From contig NC_133063.1 in assembly GCF_048771995.1 (NCBI RefSeq), forward strand, positions 30,347,810-30,411,809: a stretch of 64,000 bases of DNA. Reading direction: 5' to 3'. A model generated the notes under the pieces. It searched no databases. It saw only the letters and a program-made list of their open reading frames with translations, and was not told where the DNA came from. Below are positions 38,601-52,625 of this stretch, piece by piece. This DNA comes from Taeniopygia guttata. Taxonomy: Eukaryota; Chordata; Aves; Passeriformes; Estrildidae. The translations under genes were made by a program, and so were the position numbers. How positions within the stretch are numbered: position 1 is the first letter of the stretch; every line of letters starts with the position of its first letter.

Positions 38601-41600
38601 TTTAAGACAAACTCTCAAAAGTCATTGACTTCCCTATGAAGGATAAAGATCTCACAGCTCTGTTTATGTGATACATTATAATTGCTAACTGTCAACACTG
38701 AAGCATGACAGTTGCTCTTTCAGTTTGGAAACAGCAGACATCCCTCCACACTGCATGGAGCTGCTGTGCAGAGGTACACAAAAATGCTGTGCTGAGGAAG
38801 GCAGCTTCCACATCATCCAAATCTGGTGGGTCAATCCTCTACAAAACCTTGTCTTGCCTTCCAGCATCCAGAAAGAATTTAGAATTCTAAGAACATCAAT
38901 CCCAGCTTTTGTCAGGGACTTCTGATGCCCTGCATCATTTTATGAAGAACATGGCATGAGATACTGTATCAGCTGATGACATCACACACTCCACTATATC
39001 AAAAACATGAGAAGGGATGTTCATCATGATACAGCTGCAACTAAATGGAAATGTTACAATCTGTGTCCAAATGCAGAGCAGAAGAAGAAAAAAACCACAT
39101 CCTTTCTGGCAGGAGTCCAAAGATGCGGTGCTGAGATGCAGTTGGAGGCAAAGACATGAAGACAGTCTCTATAAGCAACAGCACTGCTTCCTTTTGTGAA
39201 TATATGGACAAGTACAAATGGTCGTAACATTAAATAAGAGATGCAGGGTTTGCTAAATTCTGGCTTAGTTTCTTTCAAAGACAGTACAGAAAATGAAGGG
39301 GAACTCCTCAAGGGCACAACTCTATCCTTGCTCCTGGGACTCCAGCACCTCTTATAGGGAAAATTCAAAACAAGGTGATCTTCTGGAATAGTATTGGAGT
39401 CAGCTTAAATATTGTAATATTAGACAAAAGTTATTTGAAATACTTATAGCACTTAATAATTTGTTTTAATTTACAGTAGTTAAGGGATATAAAAATAGGA
39501 GTTATCTGTTTATATTGTACATGTAAACCCCAAATTAGGAAGAAGTTGTATTAATTTACAAGGCAATCAGAATATCTATTTTTGTTCTTTAATGTCAATG
39601 GAAAAAATAAATTCCTAAACAATCTACTCTTCAAGCATCTCTTGAAGGAGCTGGGAAAATCTTGAACAGTAAAATCATACGTCTATGTCTTCAGCGCTCT
39701 GGTTCAGCAGATGATTCAATACAACTGTAATAGAGAAGAAAACCACATCATCTTGGCTTCTGTGGATTGTCCTGTTTTGTTGAAATACCTCTGTCACAAC
39801 AAATGCTATTTCAAATCACCTTCTGTATTGTGGATTTTAAAGAAGAAAAAAACTACAGCAAAAACTCAGTATTCAGTCTAACGAGCCTAAGAAATACTAG
39901 CATTTTAGCTTTCTCATGTATTTTGAAAAGGGGACTGAAGATCAGGATTTAAGACTACCAGCTTTCATCCCTTAGTTAATATTTCAAGTATGTTGAACAA
40001 TCTCAGTCCTTCCTTCACATGTACTGACTGACTTTCCATTTGTACTGAAAAGCTACACAGAAACAATTAAACAACTGCTAAGGAAGAATATTTTTTAAAC
40101 CTCTGTATGTTTGCTAGTAGAAACACAAAAATACTTTGACATGCACATGTATGTCAGCTACACATGTATTTAGTCAGATGTTTATGGAGCAAAGTATTTT
40201 CTAATACACAGCAGCCAATGCACACACGTGTGGCTTGCAGATGCTACATCGGCCCTTCTCATACACATCCTGCAATGCAAACCTGCCACTGCTGACCCTG
40301 AGAGACACCTATCCATAAGAGCTAACTACAAAATTAATCATTAAACACAGCTATATAAACAGCTAAGATTAATGGAAGAAAACTTCGGTGTCTTCCATAT
40401 TTTCTTTTGTTTTCCATACATCTATTGTACTTAGGCACTGCTAGGTCAAATTCCCCTGCACTGCAGGGTAAATCTCTCACTTCACTGTGACAAGTGGCAC
40501 AATAAATGCCACACACTACAGTGGCCCAACATACATATAATGGATCATAAGCCTTCATGAAAGGCAGTTTATTCAGGTATGTAAGTTAATGCTTGAGAAA
40601 CAAAGCTAAGCTCTATCAAGTACTGAGTGCTCAAAATAAAACCCCATTCTTCCAAAACTGACATAGAGAGGATCAAACACCCTTCCTAAAAATATCTCAG
40701 AATCCACACTACAAAATTCTCACAAAACTCTCATATGCAGATGATGGTGATGATACGGATTTAAGGCTGAATAATTTACATCTGTAATTTAGGAAAACTT
40801 CAAAATAGCAAACAATAAGGGGAATGGAAGAGGTAAATAAGTGATCTGACCAACTACTACTGCTTCTTGGTTTACAGCAGCACTCCACGTAATGGCATGC
40901 TTTTTAAAGAGAGAGGAAAGAAACGGAAACATTATTCAGAAATGGCTATCTCAAAAGGAGGCCACATGAAAACAACCTATCTTTTCCAATTCGGACATCA
41001 TATAAAAAGCCCGTATATATAAATATATATATAATGAACAACAGGTGACTATTAATGCCTAATTGGACAGCAGAGTTGCTAAAGGAAAAATTATAGCATA
41101 GAGTACTGGAAGGGGAAATATCAGACTAAAAGAAGCTTTTTTTTTACAATTTGAATAAGCCTGAGTCTTCCAATGTATCTAAAAAAAAACTTCAGAAATA
41201 AAACTTGGCTCAAAAGAATATGGGCATTTCTGAGATGTCTCCCACAAAGATTTCTCTGTCCTGAACAGAGAAGACAAAACACATGGGAAAAAAGTAATAA
41301 ATCAGGGTAGGGTTTCAGTGAGATGGGATACAGACCAGTGTACCTAAGCATAAAGTCAGACTGTGACTCTTTTATGAACACAAACTTTTAAGCATTGCCT
41401 CCAAATGAAGTGGTTGCACAATGCCCAACCCTCAGACATGTTATACCCGCTCTGTCCCTTCCTTTAACCCAGCCTGAGAGCTCCCTGTGGTAGCAAAAGC
41501 ATCTGTTTAGCTGCACAACACATCAGATTGAAAAATTAATTCACAAAAAGAGACTGATGGGGGGAAAATAAAAAAGTCTAACAGATCTCATGATTGAGTT

Positions 41601-44600
41601 CCTCATTCCGACGAACATGAATGTTTCTGCTGACACAAGGAAGGAAACAATACAAGCATGGGAACAGGACAGCATGACATTTTTGGCAACAGAAGGGCTG
41701 TGAAATCAGTGCCAACTGACTTGAATTGTTCAGCAGAGAGGATATTATCCACTGGAAACAAAAGGAAAAGGTCCTGTGCCACAGGATCATGACCAATCAA
41801 CCAATCTGTCACTGCTCTGAAAAAGATAAGACAACAATGGTGAGACAAGACACTCATCTCCATACAAAGAATGATATAGACACATGGTATGTGGCTAAAC
41901 AATAAAGCACAGCTTCAACTCTTCTACAGAAACTCACTAAAGTAATAAAATGTGTGGGCTTAAGGATGCCTTGCTTTTTATCCTGTGCCCAAAGTCATGC
42001 ATCATAATCCTTTAACCATTTAGAGACCACACAGGTAAAAAAATTGTTCTGGTCATATCTTTCCTTTTCTGAGACTGACAATTTATTAGCTCACTGTATT
42101 TCCTTCAGTTATGCAGCCCTTTACTACAGCTACCTTTCCACTGGTGTATATCTGTCATGCATAATCCTGTGCTGCTTGATTACACAGAAGTTCCTGCATT
42201 TGAAACAACACTCACTCAACACACTTTTTAAAAAGTACTTCTGTTGCGCGGCCTATTTCTCAGCCCAATTTCCCGTTACCTTCAGTCAGGCACTACACAC
42301 ACTTGGTAATAGGGGACATTACCAGACCTCAAACCCTTTTCCTAGGTTCACCACATTTGTTTCTCTCTATCCACCCTTCACCTAACCTGACAGATTTTGA
42401 CTATTTCAAGACACAAGTTCAGGCTACCATGATAACGTCCCCAGCATGGCTGTCATTGCATCAGACTTGCCTGTCAGCATTGGTGGTTGATTCCATTTAT
42501 TTCATCAACTACCTCTTTCATTGCATGGCACACAATTCTCATGGTGGAGAAGATAACTCCAAAACCACTTCCAAAATGCTCCCAGCACAATATTCACCCT
42601 ACAGCTTCCTTTGAGGCTCACATACCCACAATCTCAACACCTACTGTGCTTGAAATGCTGCATGCCTAATACAAACATCACTGAGCTTCTCTCCTTCTGG
42701 GTATTTATCTTATTAAACTGAGCTTTCTTCATCCTCAGGCCAACTTTAGATGAGCAGCTACCTCAGCAGTGTGTGCTGAGAGCAGTGCTTAACCTTCACC
42801 TGAGACAAGGGTAACTTCAAGTGACCAGGGATTTTCCACCCTGGCTCTTAAAAGCTCAAATGGCTGAATCCTGACAATATTTACTAAGGAATTGTACAGT
42901 TTCTCACATGCAGAAAGTGAAGGAACCAAACCCACTGCATCTCCTTCTGCTTCAGTTACCATTTCACAGCTTTATTGTGTACCAGGACCTCACCAGGTCC
43001 TCCCAGGATCTTACAGCTCCACATGCCCTTGAGCTCCAAACGCATCTGCTACACCATCACAAACATTGTTCAGAGCAGCTGTCACAGTTAAGCATGAAGA
43101 AAAACGTCTTTCCATGTTTGCCAATAATATGCATAAGAAACTGCTAGTAATGCAGCCATGTGAGTCTGCTCATTGATGACTAGTCTTAAAACCTTGAAAT
43201 CATTCAGATTTTAAAAGATCAATGAGCCCAACCTTCTTCCAAGCTGTACCAGAAATGCTGCCACAATACAACAGATAATGCCAGTGTGTATCTATGCCTG
43301 TGGCAGCATGAAAACACTTGGCAGAGGAGTCCACCTGTCTCTCTCCAGCAAGAACAGAAGAGAAATACCATAAGTAGTGATTCCAGCAGAGACTCCACCT
43401 AGAGATGTTATTTATGACAGATGTGTACGTATGTATGCAAAGAAAATCATGTACTTGTCTGCACTGTTCAGGAGAGCAGGATTCAAACCAGGGGAATTGC
43501 AAAGGAGGAATGTAGCAGTCAAGGGAAGGGAATGCACAGCAGGCAGAAGAATTTGATATATTTCCTCTTTTAACCAGCATGCTCATCAGAGAAGATCTCA
43601 GACTATGAAAATATCCAGGGTCTGAATAGCAGGTAATGTAAAGAATTATTTTAACTCATGATATGAAAACATGCAAGAACAGACCAGCTAGAAGACAAGT
43701 AAAATTGTATTGGAAGCCTCCAATACTGGAGCAAATCTCCCAGCTACCTCTGTTAAGAGTGAAAGTGCCCATGAAGAGTTAAAATTAGGTTCGACCACAA
43801 CATGAGATGCAAATGCTTGCTATATGGGCACCTGTGATTCAGAAGGCAGGCTTTTCCCAGGTATTATTCCTAAAGCACAGCCACCACCTTTGGCCTAATG
43901 AAATTGGTATGAGTGCACACAGGACCAGGACAAAAGCTATAAAGCTCTTTCTTACAAACCTTATCTTGTCAAAAAGAATTAGGGGATGTCTTAATTAAAG
44001 GTAAAAATTCCGTCAAGTGATTTCACAGTACCAAGCATAAACATTAGCAAAAAATACTTAGTGATTGTCCCTAGTTTATAAGAGGTGAAACACCAGAAAA
44101 GATTTTCTAAGAGTCAAAGTCAATAACATTCAATATTAATTGAAGAATAGCAGTGAAATTTAGGTCCAGAAACATTAAAATTTTACAGTCGGCAAAACCA
44201 GGAAAATTGCCCATAATGAGTTTGATTCTGATTAATTTGGTATTATTAATATAATCTTTAAGTTAAATTTCTTTAAATCCATTTTCCTACTCAAAATAAA
44301 GAATCATTTAGTAAAGTCATAGACACTTCTCAACTCCTGCCATGTTAAAAATTATTTTAACAGGCTTAAAATATCATATATTTAGTTTCTTTTAGGAAAG
44401 AAGCTTGAGAAGTGAAGGGTTTTTTTATAGTACCTATTTGGAAAACAATGGAAGAGAAGAATTTGAATGAAAGCAGCTGATGACTGCAGTATGAGAGTTG
44501 GTTTCAGTCTGTGACTGAAAAGGCTTTTGCTGGTTTTAACATGCACCCTCTGAAGCAGTCTCTCAACAGCTCCAGTTTCCTGGCTTCAAGCTCTCCAATA

Positions 44601-45930
44601 AGGAAAGAAGTTCAATCACTGAGGGACTGGTCTTCTTGCACAGTCTCTACAACAAATACATTCATTACTTTGCAAGTGGGCTAACACAGCTGCACATCCT
44701 GGAATGTGGTGCAACTCATCATCTTTACTAGCAAGTAATTTTAGCAAAATTCAATGCTTTTGAAACAACAAAAACAACCAAAAAAAAAAGATGTTATCCA
44801 AAGGACAGTCTAAAATTTCCTTATTATATAGCTATTGACAAGGTACAATTCCTTACAGCTATCTGGTACTTGATGCTGTAGTTAACACAAGGAGGTGCTT
44901 TAATGCTATTCTGAGATAGTACTAGAATTCCATTCTAAGCTACACAAATTAAGTTGCCAGCAGAGCAACAAATTTCCATAATTTTGCCTCTGAAAAACAG
45001 GTTCCAAATCTGCATATGCTACCCAAGCAGGCATGAAAGAGCTGAAAGTGCTCGCTTCCCATGGCTGACAAACAAAACAGGCGTTCTCATAAGACAGAAG
45101 AGGTGCATTTTCTTTACACATAAACAGAAATTATAAGGGGGAAAAACCCCACAAAAATGCAAAATAAGTAATATTCATAAAAACACAGAGACAATCCAAA
45201 CATATATTTTCTGGATGTAAGCAGAGAAAAAGCCCAGTTCCCCTAAAGATGCAGTACCCTGCACTAAACTATTTTTAAAAAATTATCTCTATAGATGACA
45301 CATTTTTATGTAAATCATCTAGAAATCTGATGGAGGTTTCATTTTTTCCCCCAGAATTCCCAAAAACTTTCATGATACCAGAATTATCTGGAAGTTTCAT
45401 AGGTAAATGTTTCATTAATTAAGCTTCATGCAAACACTGAATTCTGTTGCATTAGCTAAGAATATCTCTTTTCAGAAATGAGACTCAGTTGCAGGTCATT
45501 CTAAACAGGGAAAAGTCACAAATATAATAAAATATTCCTTGAAACTTCTTACTGTGAGGGAGTCAAAGCCATTGACGCTGTCACCTGGCACAGATACATA
45601 ACTACTTTCACTGTTCTCACCTTAGCAGTCTTTCCTAGAGGATTAAGGCCATGCATTTCTTCATAGCATTAGGCAAACTTTCCCTGAAAAGAACACAGAC
45701 TAAGAACATAAAGCAGAATAATTTGTGACTTTCATTATAGGGCTTTTCCTTCTTTCTTTCTACAACTAGTTATTGCCTATCTGTAATGTTCTAGCTGCAC
45801 AGATTATTGACTGAGTTGTGAGATGTAAATACAGTCAAGTGCATGCAACAGAAACTAAACCAAAGATAGGAAAAATTGGATATAAGCTCGGAATGTGCCC
45901 TTGCAGCCCAGAAAAGCATTAAAAAGCATA

Positions 45931-46466
45931 AAAAGCAGTATGGCTAGAAGGTCCAGGGAGGTGACCCTGCCCTTCTACTCCCACCTGGAGTGCTGCATCC
46001 AGTTCTGGGACTGCGACACAAGAGGATGTGAACCTGCTGAAGAGAGTCCAGAGGAGGCCAAAGATGATCAAAGGACTGGAGCACCTCACCTGTGCAGACA
46101 GGCTGAGAGGTGGGGGTGTTCAGCCCAGAGAAAACTTTTCTGAGTTTTCAATACTTAAAGGGGATTCAAAGAAAGAGAAGGAAAGACGATTTACTGGAGT
46201 CCATAGTAATAAGACAAGGGGTCTTCAACTGAAAGAGAGTAGTTTTATACTAGGCATAGGGAAGAAATATTTTACCACAAGGGTGAGGCTCTGGAACACA
46301 CTGCCCAGAGAAGTCGTGGATGCCTCATTCCTGAAATGTTTAAAGCTAGGCTGGAGGGGCTTCGAGCTGTCTAGTGAAACATGTCCTTGATGACTGTGGG
46401 GGCCAGGGTTAGACCTAATCTACCTTTGAAGGTCCCTTCTAATCCAGGTAATTCTCTATGATTCTG
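45931..46466 (+). mobile_element. CR1 LINE, 5'-truncated 3' end
   Basis: The sequence matches the CR1 ORF2 C-terminal region and 3' UTR as I know it: GGTCCAGGGAGGTGA near the start, then GAGAGTCCAGAGGAGGCC, GGACTGGAGCACCTCACC, AGACAGGCTGAGAGGTGG, then CCCAGAGAAGTCGTGGATGC and a terminal block AAGGTCCCTTCTAATCCAGG ending TATGATTCTGA. A decayed frame at 46028-46390 reads peptides such as VQRRPKMIKGLEHL and LPREVVDA, typical of CR1 ORF2. About 535 bp, 5'-truncated as is usual, and too damaged to be active. Confidence 0.92.
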
Positions 46467-48668
46467 AAAAAATGGGAGTATATAGTCAAGGAAACAAGGA
46501 GAATACCAGCATGAGAAATTACACCTGGCATTTTCCAAGTAAATATAGGCATACAGTTTGCTTAGAAAATATTTAAAGATCTGTGAATGAAAATGTAGGT
46601 CTGAATATTTTGAGCTACTTTCTTCAGTCCAAGAGTAATACATGGAAAGAACAAGGGAAAAATAAGGTTTTGAGAAGAAATTTGGCTTGTGGTCCCAAGC
46701 ACAAAAAAGCTTTCATCATAGCAGTTTCTGTGTGTTATTCATACAGAGGAAAACACTATTCAGACCTACTACACTCACTTGATGTACATGTAACTACCTG
46801 CAGCCAAATTTTACAGAGAAATTTAGAGAAATCTGTCTCGATTTGTCACTCTGGAAAAAAAAAAAAAAGAGAAGATATATACATCATAGGCAGAAAAACA
46901 ACTTTTAAAGCACATGGCACTTAATGACTCAATAAATAAGCATTAGCAGTAGATGCCTGAGAAATATTCCTGTGTATAACAAAGTTTATCTTGGTATGAA
47001 TTATCTCCTCAACTGTGTAAAAAATCTGATCTTATGTAAGAAAATGATACTGTATAATACTAATATTACCAGTTACTGGAAGTTCCTCACTTGAATAATG
47101 GCAAAACACAAAAGAAATTACATTCTTCTCTTTGACAGTTTGGAAGGAAGCTTTATCCCAATAAAGAAATATGAACTCTTCCAATCATGTAAAGCAAAAG
47201 GAATTTAAAATGTCACAGAGAAAAGTTTCCTCCAACAGATTCTCCTCAGCTTGGTGTCAAAACAAACAATATCTGGAGCACATTTACCATGGATCACACA
47301 ACCAGCTTTACAGACACCAGCATAAATTCACTTACATATCTCCACTGTCAATAAGAGATCTTATGTACTCAAAGAGGAGCCCATTTCCCTTTAGTGATGA
47401 TTATTTTTTACTAGGACATCTTGGACTGCCTTTATCTGACACTAGTCAAATATCTCCAGGGGGTTTTCAGGAGGAGAAGAGCATGGGAAAGAAGAATTAA
47501 CTAGAAGCTCTGCATAGAAGGAACACATAAAAAAGAGGAATTGCAAAATTTGCTACTCAGGTTGAACATTCATATGTCCATGTAATAGTACTAGAGGTAC
47601 TATAAGAAGAATGGGTGTAAAGCGAATCTATTTACTTCCTTTAGAACATTCAACAGAAGAGGGTACTGAAGGAGCAGGCAAGTTATTAACTGAAGTCTTT
47701 CCACAGTTTTTGAATTTCATCTTCTTATTTCACTAGCTTATGTTAGAGTAACTTGATTAGTTTATCTTCCCACCTTCCCTCAGCAGTTAGACTAGACTGT
47801 AAAAATTTCATTGCTCTAAAATTTTGTCTAAACTACATGGACTTGTGAATCTCCTCAGGATTCCCATTTTAAGTAACAGAACCACTCTGTCAATGTCTGT
47901 TTATAGATAAAAACTAAATTATGCATAAATAACACAACTTTAAATAATTTAAAGGGAAGGGGAAAAAATTTTTTTGAATCACTGGTTTTGAATCACTTGC
48001 CTTTCATTCCCTTGAAGGAAACTTGCACTGAAAGTTTCAAGATTCAGATCCAAAATAGAAGTTAGTTTTGCTTTAAGTTGCTAGACACTGAGTATTACAG
48101 AACAACTGCTGCACAATAACTGCATCTCCACAGACAGCTATTTCCCATTTCAAACTTTATTGTATTCAGCCAAAATTTTCAGACACTGGAGCACAACCTT
48201 TGGGATACAGTCACCTAAGTGCTGTGCTCTGCTGCAGGCTTCCAGACTTCCACAAATTGCTCTGAGGCCACTGATGGAGAATAGAGCAGATAATGTTATA
48301 ATGTGCTTTTTAACTGAGAAGTCTAGCAGGATGTAACAGTTTTTTGCATATTTTATTTTGCAGAAAGTTACTGTTTCTATTCTACTTTCAGTAAAGAGAG
48401 CTGAGAAAGGGATGGGGGCAGTCCAGGGAACAGGATTTCCCAGCTCTGACTACTGAAGGGCCTCTGCTAGTGGGATGCACAGCTTTCCACAAGCAGCACT
48501 CACTCAAGAGCCTGAACCACAATTACAGTATGGTCTTGTTTAAAGTATAAACAAGCTTAAGGCATGTTATTTTCAGGGTTACACTGTAGCAACACTAGGC
48601 ACCTTAACAAATTGCCTCCAAATTAGGCAGGCCCAGTAGCACTGCCCTTGAGAGAACTTCAGTTGAAT
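46467..48668. other. No gene seen
   Basis: AT-rich sequence after the CR1 end with short frames only (a 109-codon plus-strand frame at 47171-47500 has no recognisable similarity). A 16-nt A run lies near 46855-46868. Confidence 0.55.
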
Positions 48669-49127
48669 TTACCTGAGCAGAACAAATGAGGTGTGCTCAC
48701 AGCTCTTCACACTGCCAGTGTGACACCAGCTGTCCAGCTGTTTACTTGCCTCTGCAGCCAGCACAGCCCCATGAGATCTGTGCCCAGTCACTCGCCTGCC
48801 AGAGGGGACACACACACTCCTGTCTGGCTCCACACCACTGCTGGAGGCAGGTGTCTTCTCAGGGCAGAGAACACCAGTCTGGGGCACGCTGAGCACTCTG
48901 CAAGGCACCCTGTGTGATGTGCCTGCCTCCCTGCAGGCCACCCCAGACGAGATGGGATGCTCACAGCTGGCATGGGGCACTTCTGCTCCACCTCCCCCTG
49001 TGGCCTGCAGCACCAGGCCAGAGATCAACCCAGCTGTGAACTTCTTGTAATAGCATAGATAGATCTGACAGCATTTCTCAAGGCAAGTGCACGCTCTGAA
49101 ATGCTCTAGAGCTGGCAAGCCTTCCAT
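48669..49127 (-). other. GC-rich patch with a 152-codon open frame, unrecognised
   Basis: This block is visibly richer in G+C than its flanks and stays open for 152 codons on the minus strand, with other overlapping open frames on both strands. The predicted peptide is Cys/Ser/Gly-rich and contains CYYKKFTAGLISGLVLQATG, but I cannot tie it to a family. Open frames in all directions suggest a compositional effect. It could be an old LTR or another interspersed repeat, or an enhancer-like GC patch; a real gene is the least likely option. Confidence 0.25.
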
Positions 49128-50331
49128 GCATTTTTACTCAGCTTACATGCACAAAAGAAACAAAAAACAAAAAACCAAACCAGAAAAAAATTTAGCTCAC
49201 TGATTCTACCACTGTCACAGAGCAAGCCCTTAGTTGACTGAGCACAGAAAAAAAGCTGCATTATCACATCATTTCAGACTGTCATGCTGGGTATCTAAAC
49301 AACTTCTCTTCTATGAAGAGCCTTTGATGAAGGCTTCTCTTCTGCCTAGCACTGTTAAATATTTTATTAGCTTTAGCTTATTTTATTACAGTGTTACTCA
49401 GTTGTTCATATTAAGAAAAAAAATAAAGCTTTAAACACACTTTTTTTCCTCTTTAGTCTTTTGTTTTTCATCTCAAGAAGTTCATTTAAGCTTCTCAAGG
49501 TTCTTCTAATCCTTATTCCAGTATTTGATTTGATCAAGTTCTGAATTTAATCCTCCTAGCTAAAAATTTATTCCTTTGCTTATCTGTTAGTTGCCATTCT
49601 TCTCCATCGATGTATTTATTGCCATCAAGACTCAGAACACTAACTTTCAGACTTGTGCTGTAGTTATTCACTTTCTGAGACAAATAAAGTTGAAATAGGT
49701 CACAACTGCATTTTTAGCTGTAGACTTCTGTACTATTTTTGTCACATACAGTTGTGAAACTTAGAGCTCATTAAATGCTGAATGCTGCATTTAAGCTGCT
49801 GCTTTCCTATAATTTTAAACCTAAATTTTGAAGTCCACTGTAACCCCACACTCTCCTTCCCCAACCTCAGTCATACACATATAAATTCTTGTGCTTGAGC
49901 AGAAAGCAGGGTTGGTTTTGTGACATAGTTTCCTGTGTACAGAACAGCAGCACATGCTCTGGTTTTAGGCACTTAAGAGGTTTTATAGGTCTCAAATGGT
50001 GACTCCCCATCAGGTGGACCCAAGAACTCAAAATTTTTTTTCAATACACCCTGTTCTGTGAACACTGAAATTAAATACCTGGCTTGATTCATAGAACTGG
50101 GTACTCCTTGTAAAGCAGGATCTTTACACAAATACAGTTTGAATGGATTTTTTGGTTTTTATTTTTAAAAGGCCTTAAATTTTAAATCAAGTCATTAGAA
50201 AAATGATCTTGCTGAAATGCTAAGAAACTTCCAAAAAACTACAGGTAACAATAAACAATTTGGACAAAGCCAACTGGAAAACACCAGCAAACAACCAATG
50301 TTTAGGGGTCCTGGATGAGACGGAACAGCAG

Positions 50332-50918
50332 TGTCCATGAGCTTCAGTCAAGAGCAAGGACCACGTGCCATGCTTTTCATCTTTTATTGTTGCCATGTTT
50401 TATTGTGGGAGGTTGCCATGGGAGGTGACCAGTGTGTAACTTCCCGCCTCCCCTGTTGTCAGTCTTTAGTTGTACCTTCCCCTCGTTCCTGTCCATCATT
50501 ATGTAAGCCATCCCCCAGTTCTGGAAAGTTCTTTGTTCTCTGTACTCCCATTGGTCCCTTCCCTGTAACCACTCTTTTCCCTTGTCCCCGTTGGTTGTCA
50601 CCCCATCACTCACCCTCTACTCCACCTCTGAACTCTTCCCTCATTGGCTGTTTCCTACCCTGACCCTCCTTCCCTGTCGCAGTTATATTCCCTACCCTGC
50701 CCTCAGCTCGGGCCTCTCAGCGCGAACTCCCTTCCAGAGAGGTTGTCTCCTCTCTCTCCCCGATCCGTCTTTCCTTACAATAAACCCTCGTGGAAACAAC
50801 GCCGCCTGAGTGGCATCCCGCTATTGAGAAGGAAGCGTTCTTAGTGCTGTCCATCCTGAGGACCTGACCCTGTGGCGTGCCCGGTGGTCACAGGACCCAG
50901 GTGTCTCACATGCTTTCA
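50332..50918 (+). mobile_element. Solo LTR of an endogenous retrovirus
   Basis: GC-richer block with promoter-like and polyadenylation features in LTR order: repeated CCATTGG-type CCAAT-box motifs, a TTATATT box near 50683, AATAAA at 50779-50784, then a U5-like segment (GAAGCGTTCTTAGTGCTGT, GGTCACAGGACCCAGGTG) that I recognise from passerine LTRs. Taking TG at 50332 and CA at 50917-50918 gives 587 bp flanked by a 4-bp GCAG repeat (50328-50331, 50919-50922), a possible target-site duplication, though short enough to be chance; the true end may instead be at CACA 50910. No internal viral sequence is attached. Confidence 0.7.
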
Positions 50919-51883
50919 GCAGATGGGTATTTTTGTAGCAATTTAGATTCTCTATACTATCCAATGCAAGATCTGAAGCAGAGGAAATGTATAAACTGCT
51001 AATCACCTGCGATTATCTTTGAACACCTCACAGGAATAAATAAAAATGCATACAGTATTTTATTACCTATTACTGACCTCACATTCACTATTCCCCCTTA
51101 TCTATTTCCCAATTATCCTCCTGGTATTAACAACAAAACTGACATTTCAAGTGACTTTAAACCATCCACCTGCATATTCAAAACCACTTGTACAGCAAAT
51201 ACTGCTAGCAAACCTGCACAAAAGCATTTGGTTGCAATCAGCATACTTTCCGCATCACTGACCAGTGTGGTGTTTTGCAGACCAATACAACACAAATTCA
51301 TTGTTTGGATTACACAGATTTTTCTACAATTCAGATGATAATCGCATTTCTACTATTATTCAGCTCTACCTGTAAGTTCTAATAAATTAAAAAAAGCTCC
51401 AAACAAAACAAGATTTGAATATTTATTTTTCTTTAACATGAGAGTGATCTAATACACTGAAGTACTACAACTTCATGGAGAACAAATCAAGTAAATATGC
51501 CTGGAAATAATCCATTTAATTCACAAAGGTAGTAGATAAGACCTTGATACAAAATGCATGGCAATTCAAGGGTACAATACAAACAACTTCTACAATGAGA
51601 TCTTCAAACAAGAAGAAATTCCACCTCTCAATATGTTGTCAAGTACAGGACCAAAAAACAGTCTGGCAGCTATATAAAACTATTAAGATTCCTACAGCAC
51701 TTCTTATGGTAACAGATCTATATTGTTTCATTACTTATCAGAGAGGAGGGTAAAGCATCCTGTAATTTACACACAGTAATTACAAATACTGCTCAATATA
51801 CAAGAAAATAAAACTGTAGTCAAACAGAGAAAGACTTCCCCTCAGTGAAGTCTCCCAGTGACACCACTGGAAATCACAGAAGA

Positions 51884-52625
51884 CAGAATCATAGTATGTT
51901 TAGGGGTGCAATGGACCTTAAGGATCAGCAAGTCCCAGCCCCCACTGCTATGGGCATGGACACCTCAATTAGACCAGATTGCTCAAGGCCTTTATCCAAA
52001 CTGGCCTTGAATGCTTCCAGGCATGAGACAATCCACAACTGCCCTGGGCAGCTTGTTCCAGTGTCTCACCACCCTCACAGTAAAGATTTTATTCCCAATA
52101 TCTAACCTAAACTTCCCCTCTTTCAGCCTGTACCTATTTGCCCTTGTCATGTCACTGCAGTTCCTGATGAAGAGTCCCTCTCCAGCTTCCCTGCAGGCCC
52201 CTTCAGATCCTGCAAGGTCCATGAGGTCTCCACACACCCTTCCCTTCCCCAGGCTGGACAGCCCCAGCTGTCTCAGCCTGGCTTTGTAGGGGACCTGCTC
52301 CTGTCCCTTTATTGACTTCATGACCTTCCTCTGGACTTGCTCCTACAGTTCCATGTCCTCCTTATGTTGGGGACACCAGAACTGAACACAGCACTGCAGT
52401 GGGGTCTCACCAGAGCAGAGCAGAGCAGAGCAGAGCAGAGCAGAGCAGAGCAGAGCAGAGCAGAGCAGAGCAGAGGGGCAGAATCCCCTCCCTCACCCTG
52501 CTGGCCACGCTGCTTTTGGTGCAGCCCAGGACACATCTGGCTTTGTGGGCTGTGAGCTCACGCTGCTGGCTCATTTTCCATCAACCATCCCCGCCAAGTC
52601 CTGCCCCACAGGGCTGCTCCCAATG
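51884..52625 (-). mobile_element. CR1 LINE, 5'-truncated 3' end
   Basis: On the minus strand this carries the CR1 ORF2 C-terminus and 3' UTR: peptides such as KARLRQLGLSSLGKGRVCGD, GEGLFIRNCSDMTRANRYRL and HWNKLPRAVVD are characteristic. The 3' tail ends with CATACTATGATTCTG at the low-coordinate side. The 5' part near 52500-52625 extends into the conserved CTGGCCACGCTGCTTTTGGT-type segment (plus-strand reading). It is interrupted by an expanded pentanucleotide repeat and has stops, so it is inactive. About 740 bp. Confidence 0.92.
52411..52475. repeat. (CAGAG)13 microsatellite inside CR1
   Basis: Thirteen uninterrupted copies of CAGAG (AGAGC phase also valid). The normal CR1 sequence at this point has only a degenerate AGAGCGGAGTAGAG-like stretch, so the array appears to have grown from that seed. 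Confidence 0.95.

Larger units (their letters stand above)
30522..45930. other. Long AT-rich stretch without genes
   Basis: About 15 kb with no recognised exon. It contains homopolymer and simple runs (22-nt T run at 31775-31796, T/ATTTT run around 32641-32677), an 11-bp tandem repeat at 34.56 kb, a 22-bp palindrome at 34.23 kb and a direct repeat at 35.5 kb. Frames of 60-130 codons are spread on both strands with no similarity that I recognise. Confidence 0.6.

Noticed and set aside
50331-50844. Pro/Ser-rich plus-strand frames
   Set aside because: They fall in the LTR at 50332-50918 and follow its pyrimidine-rich composition.
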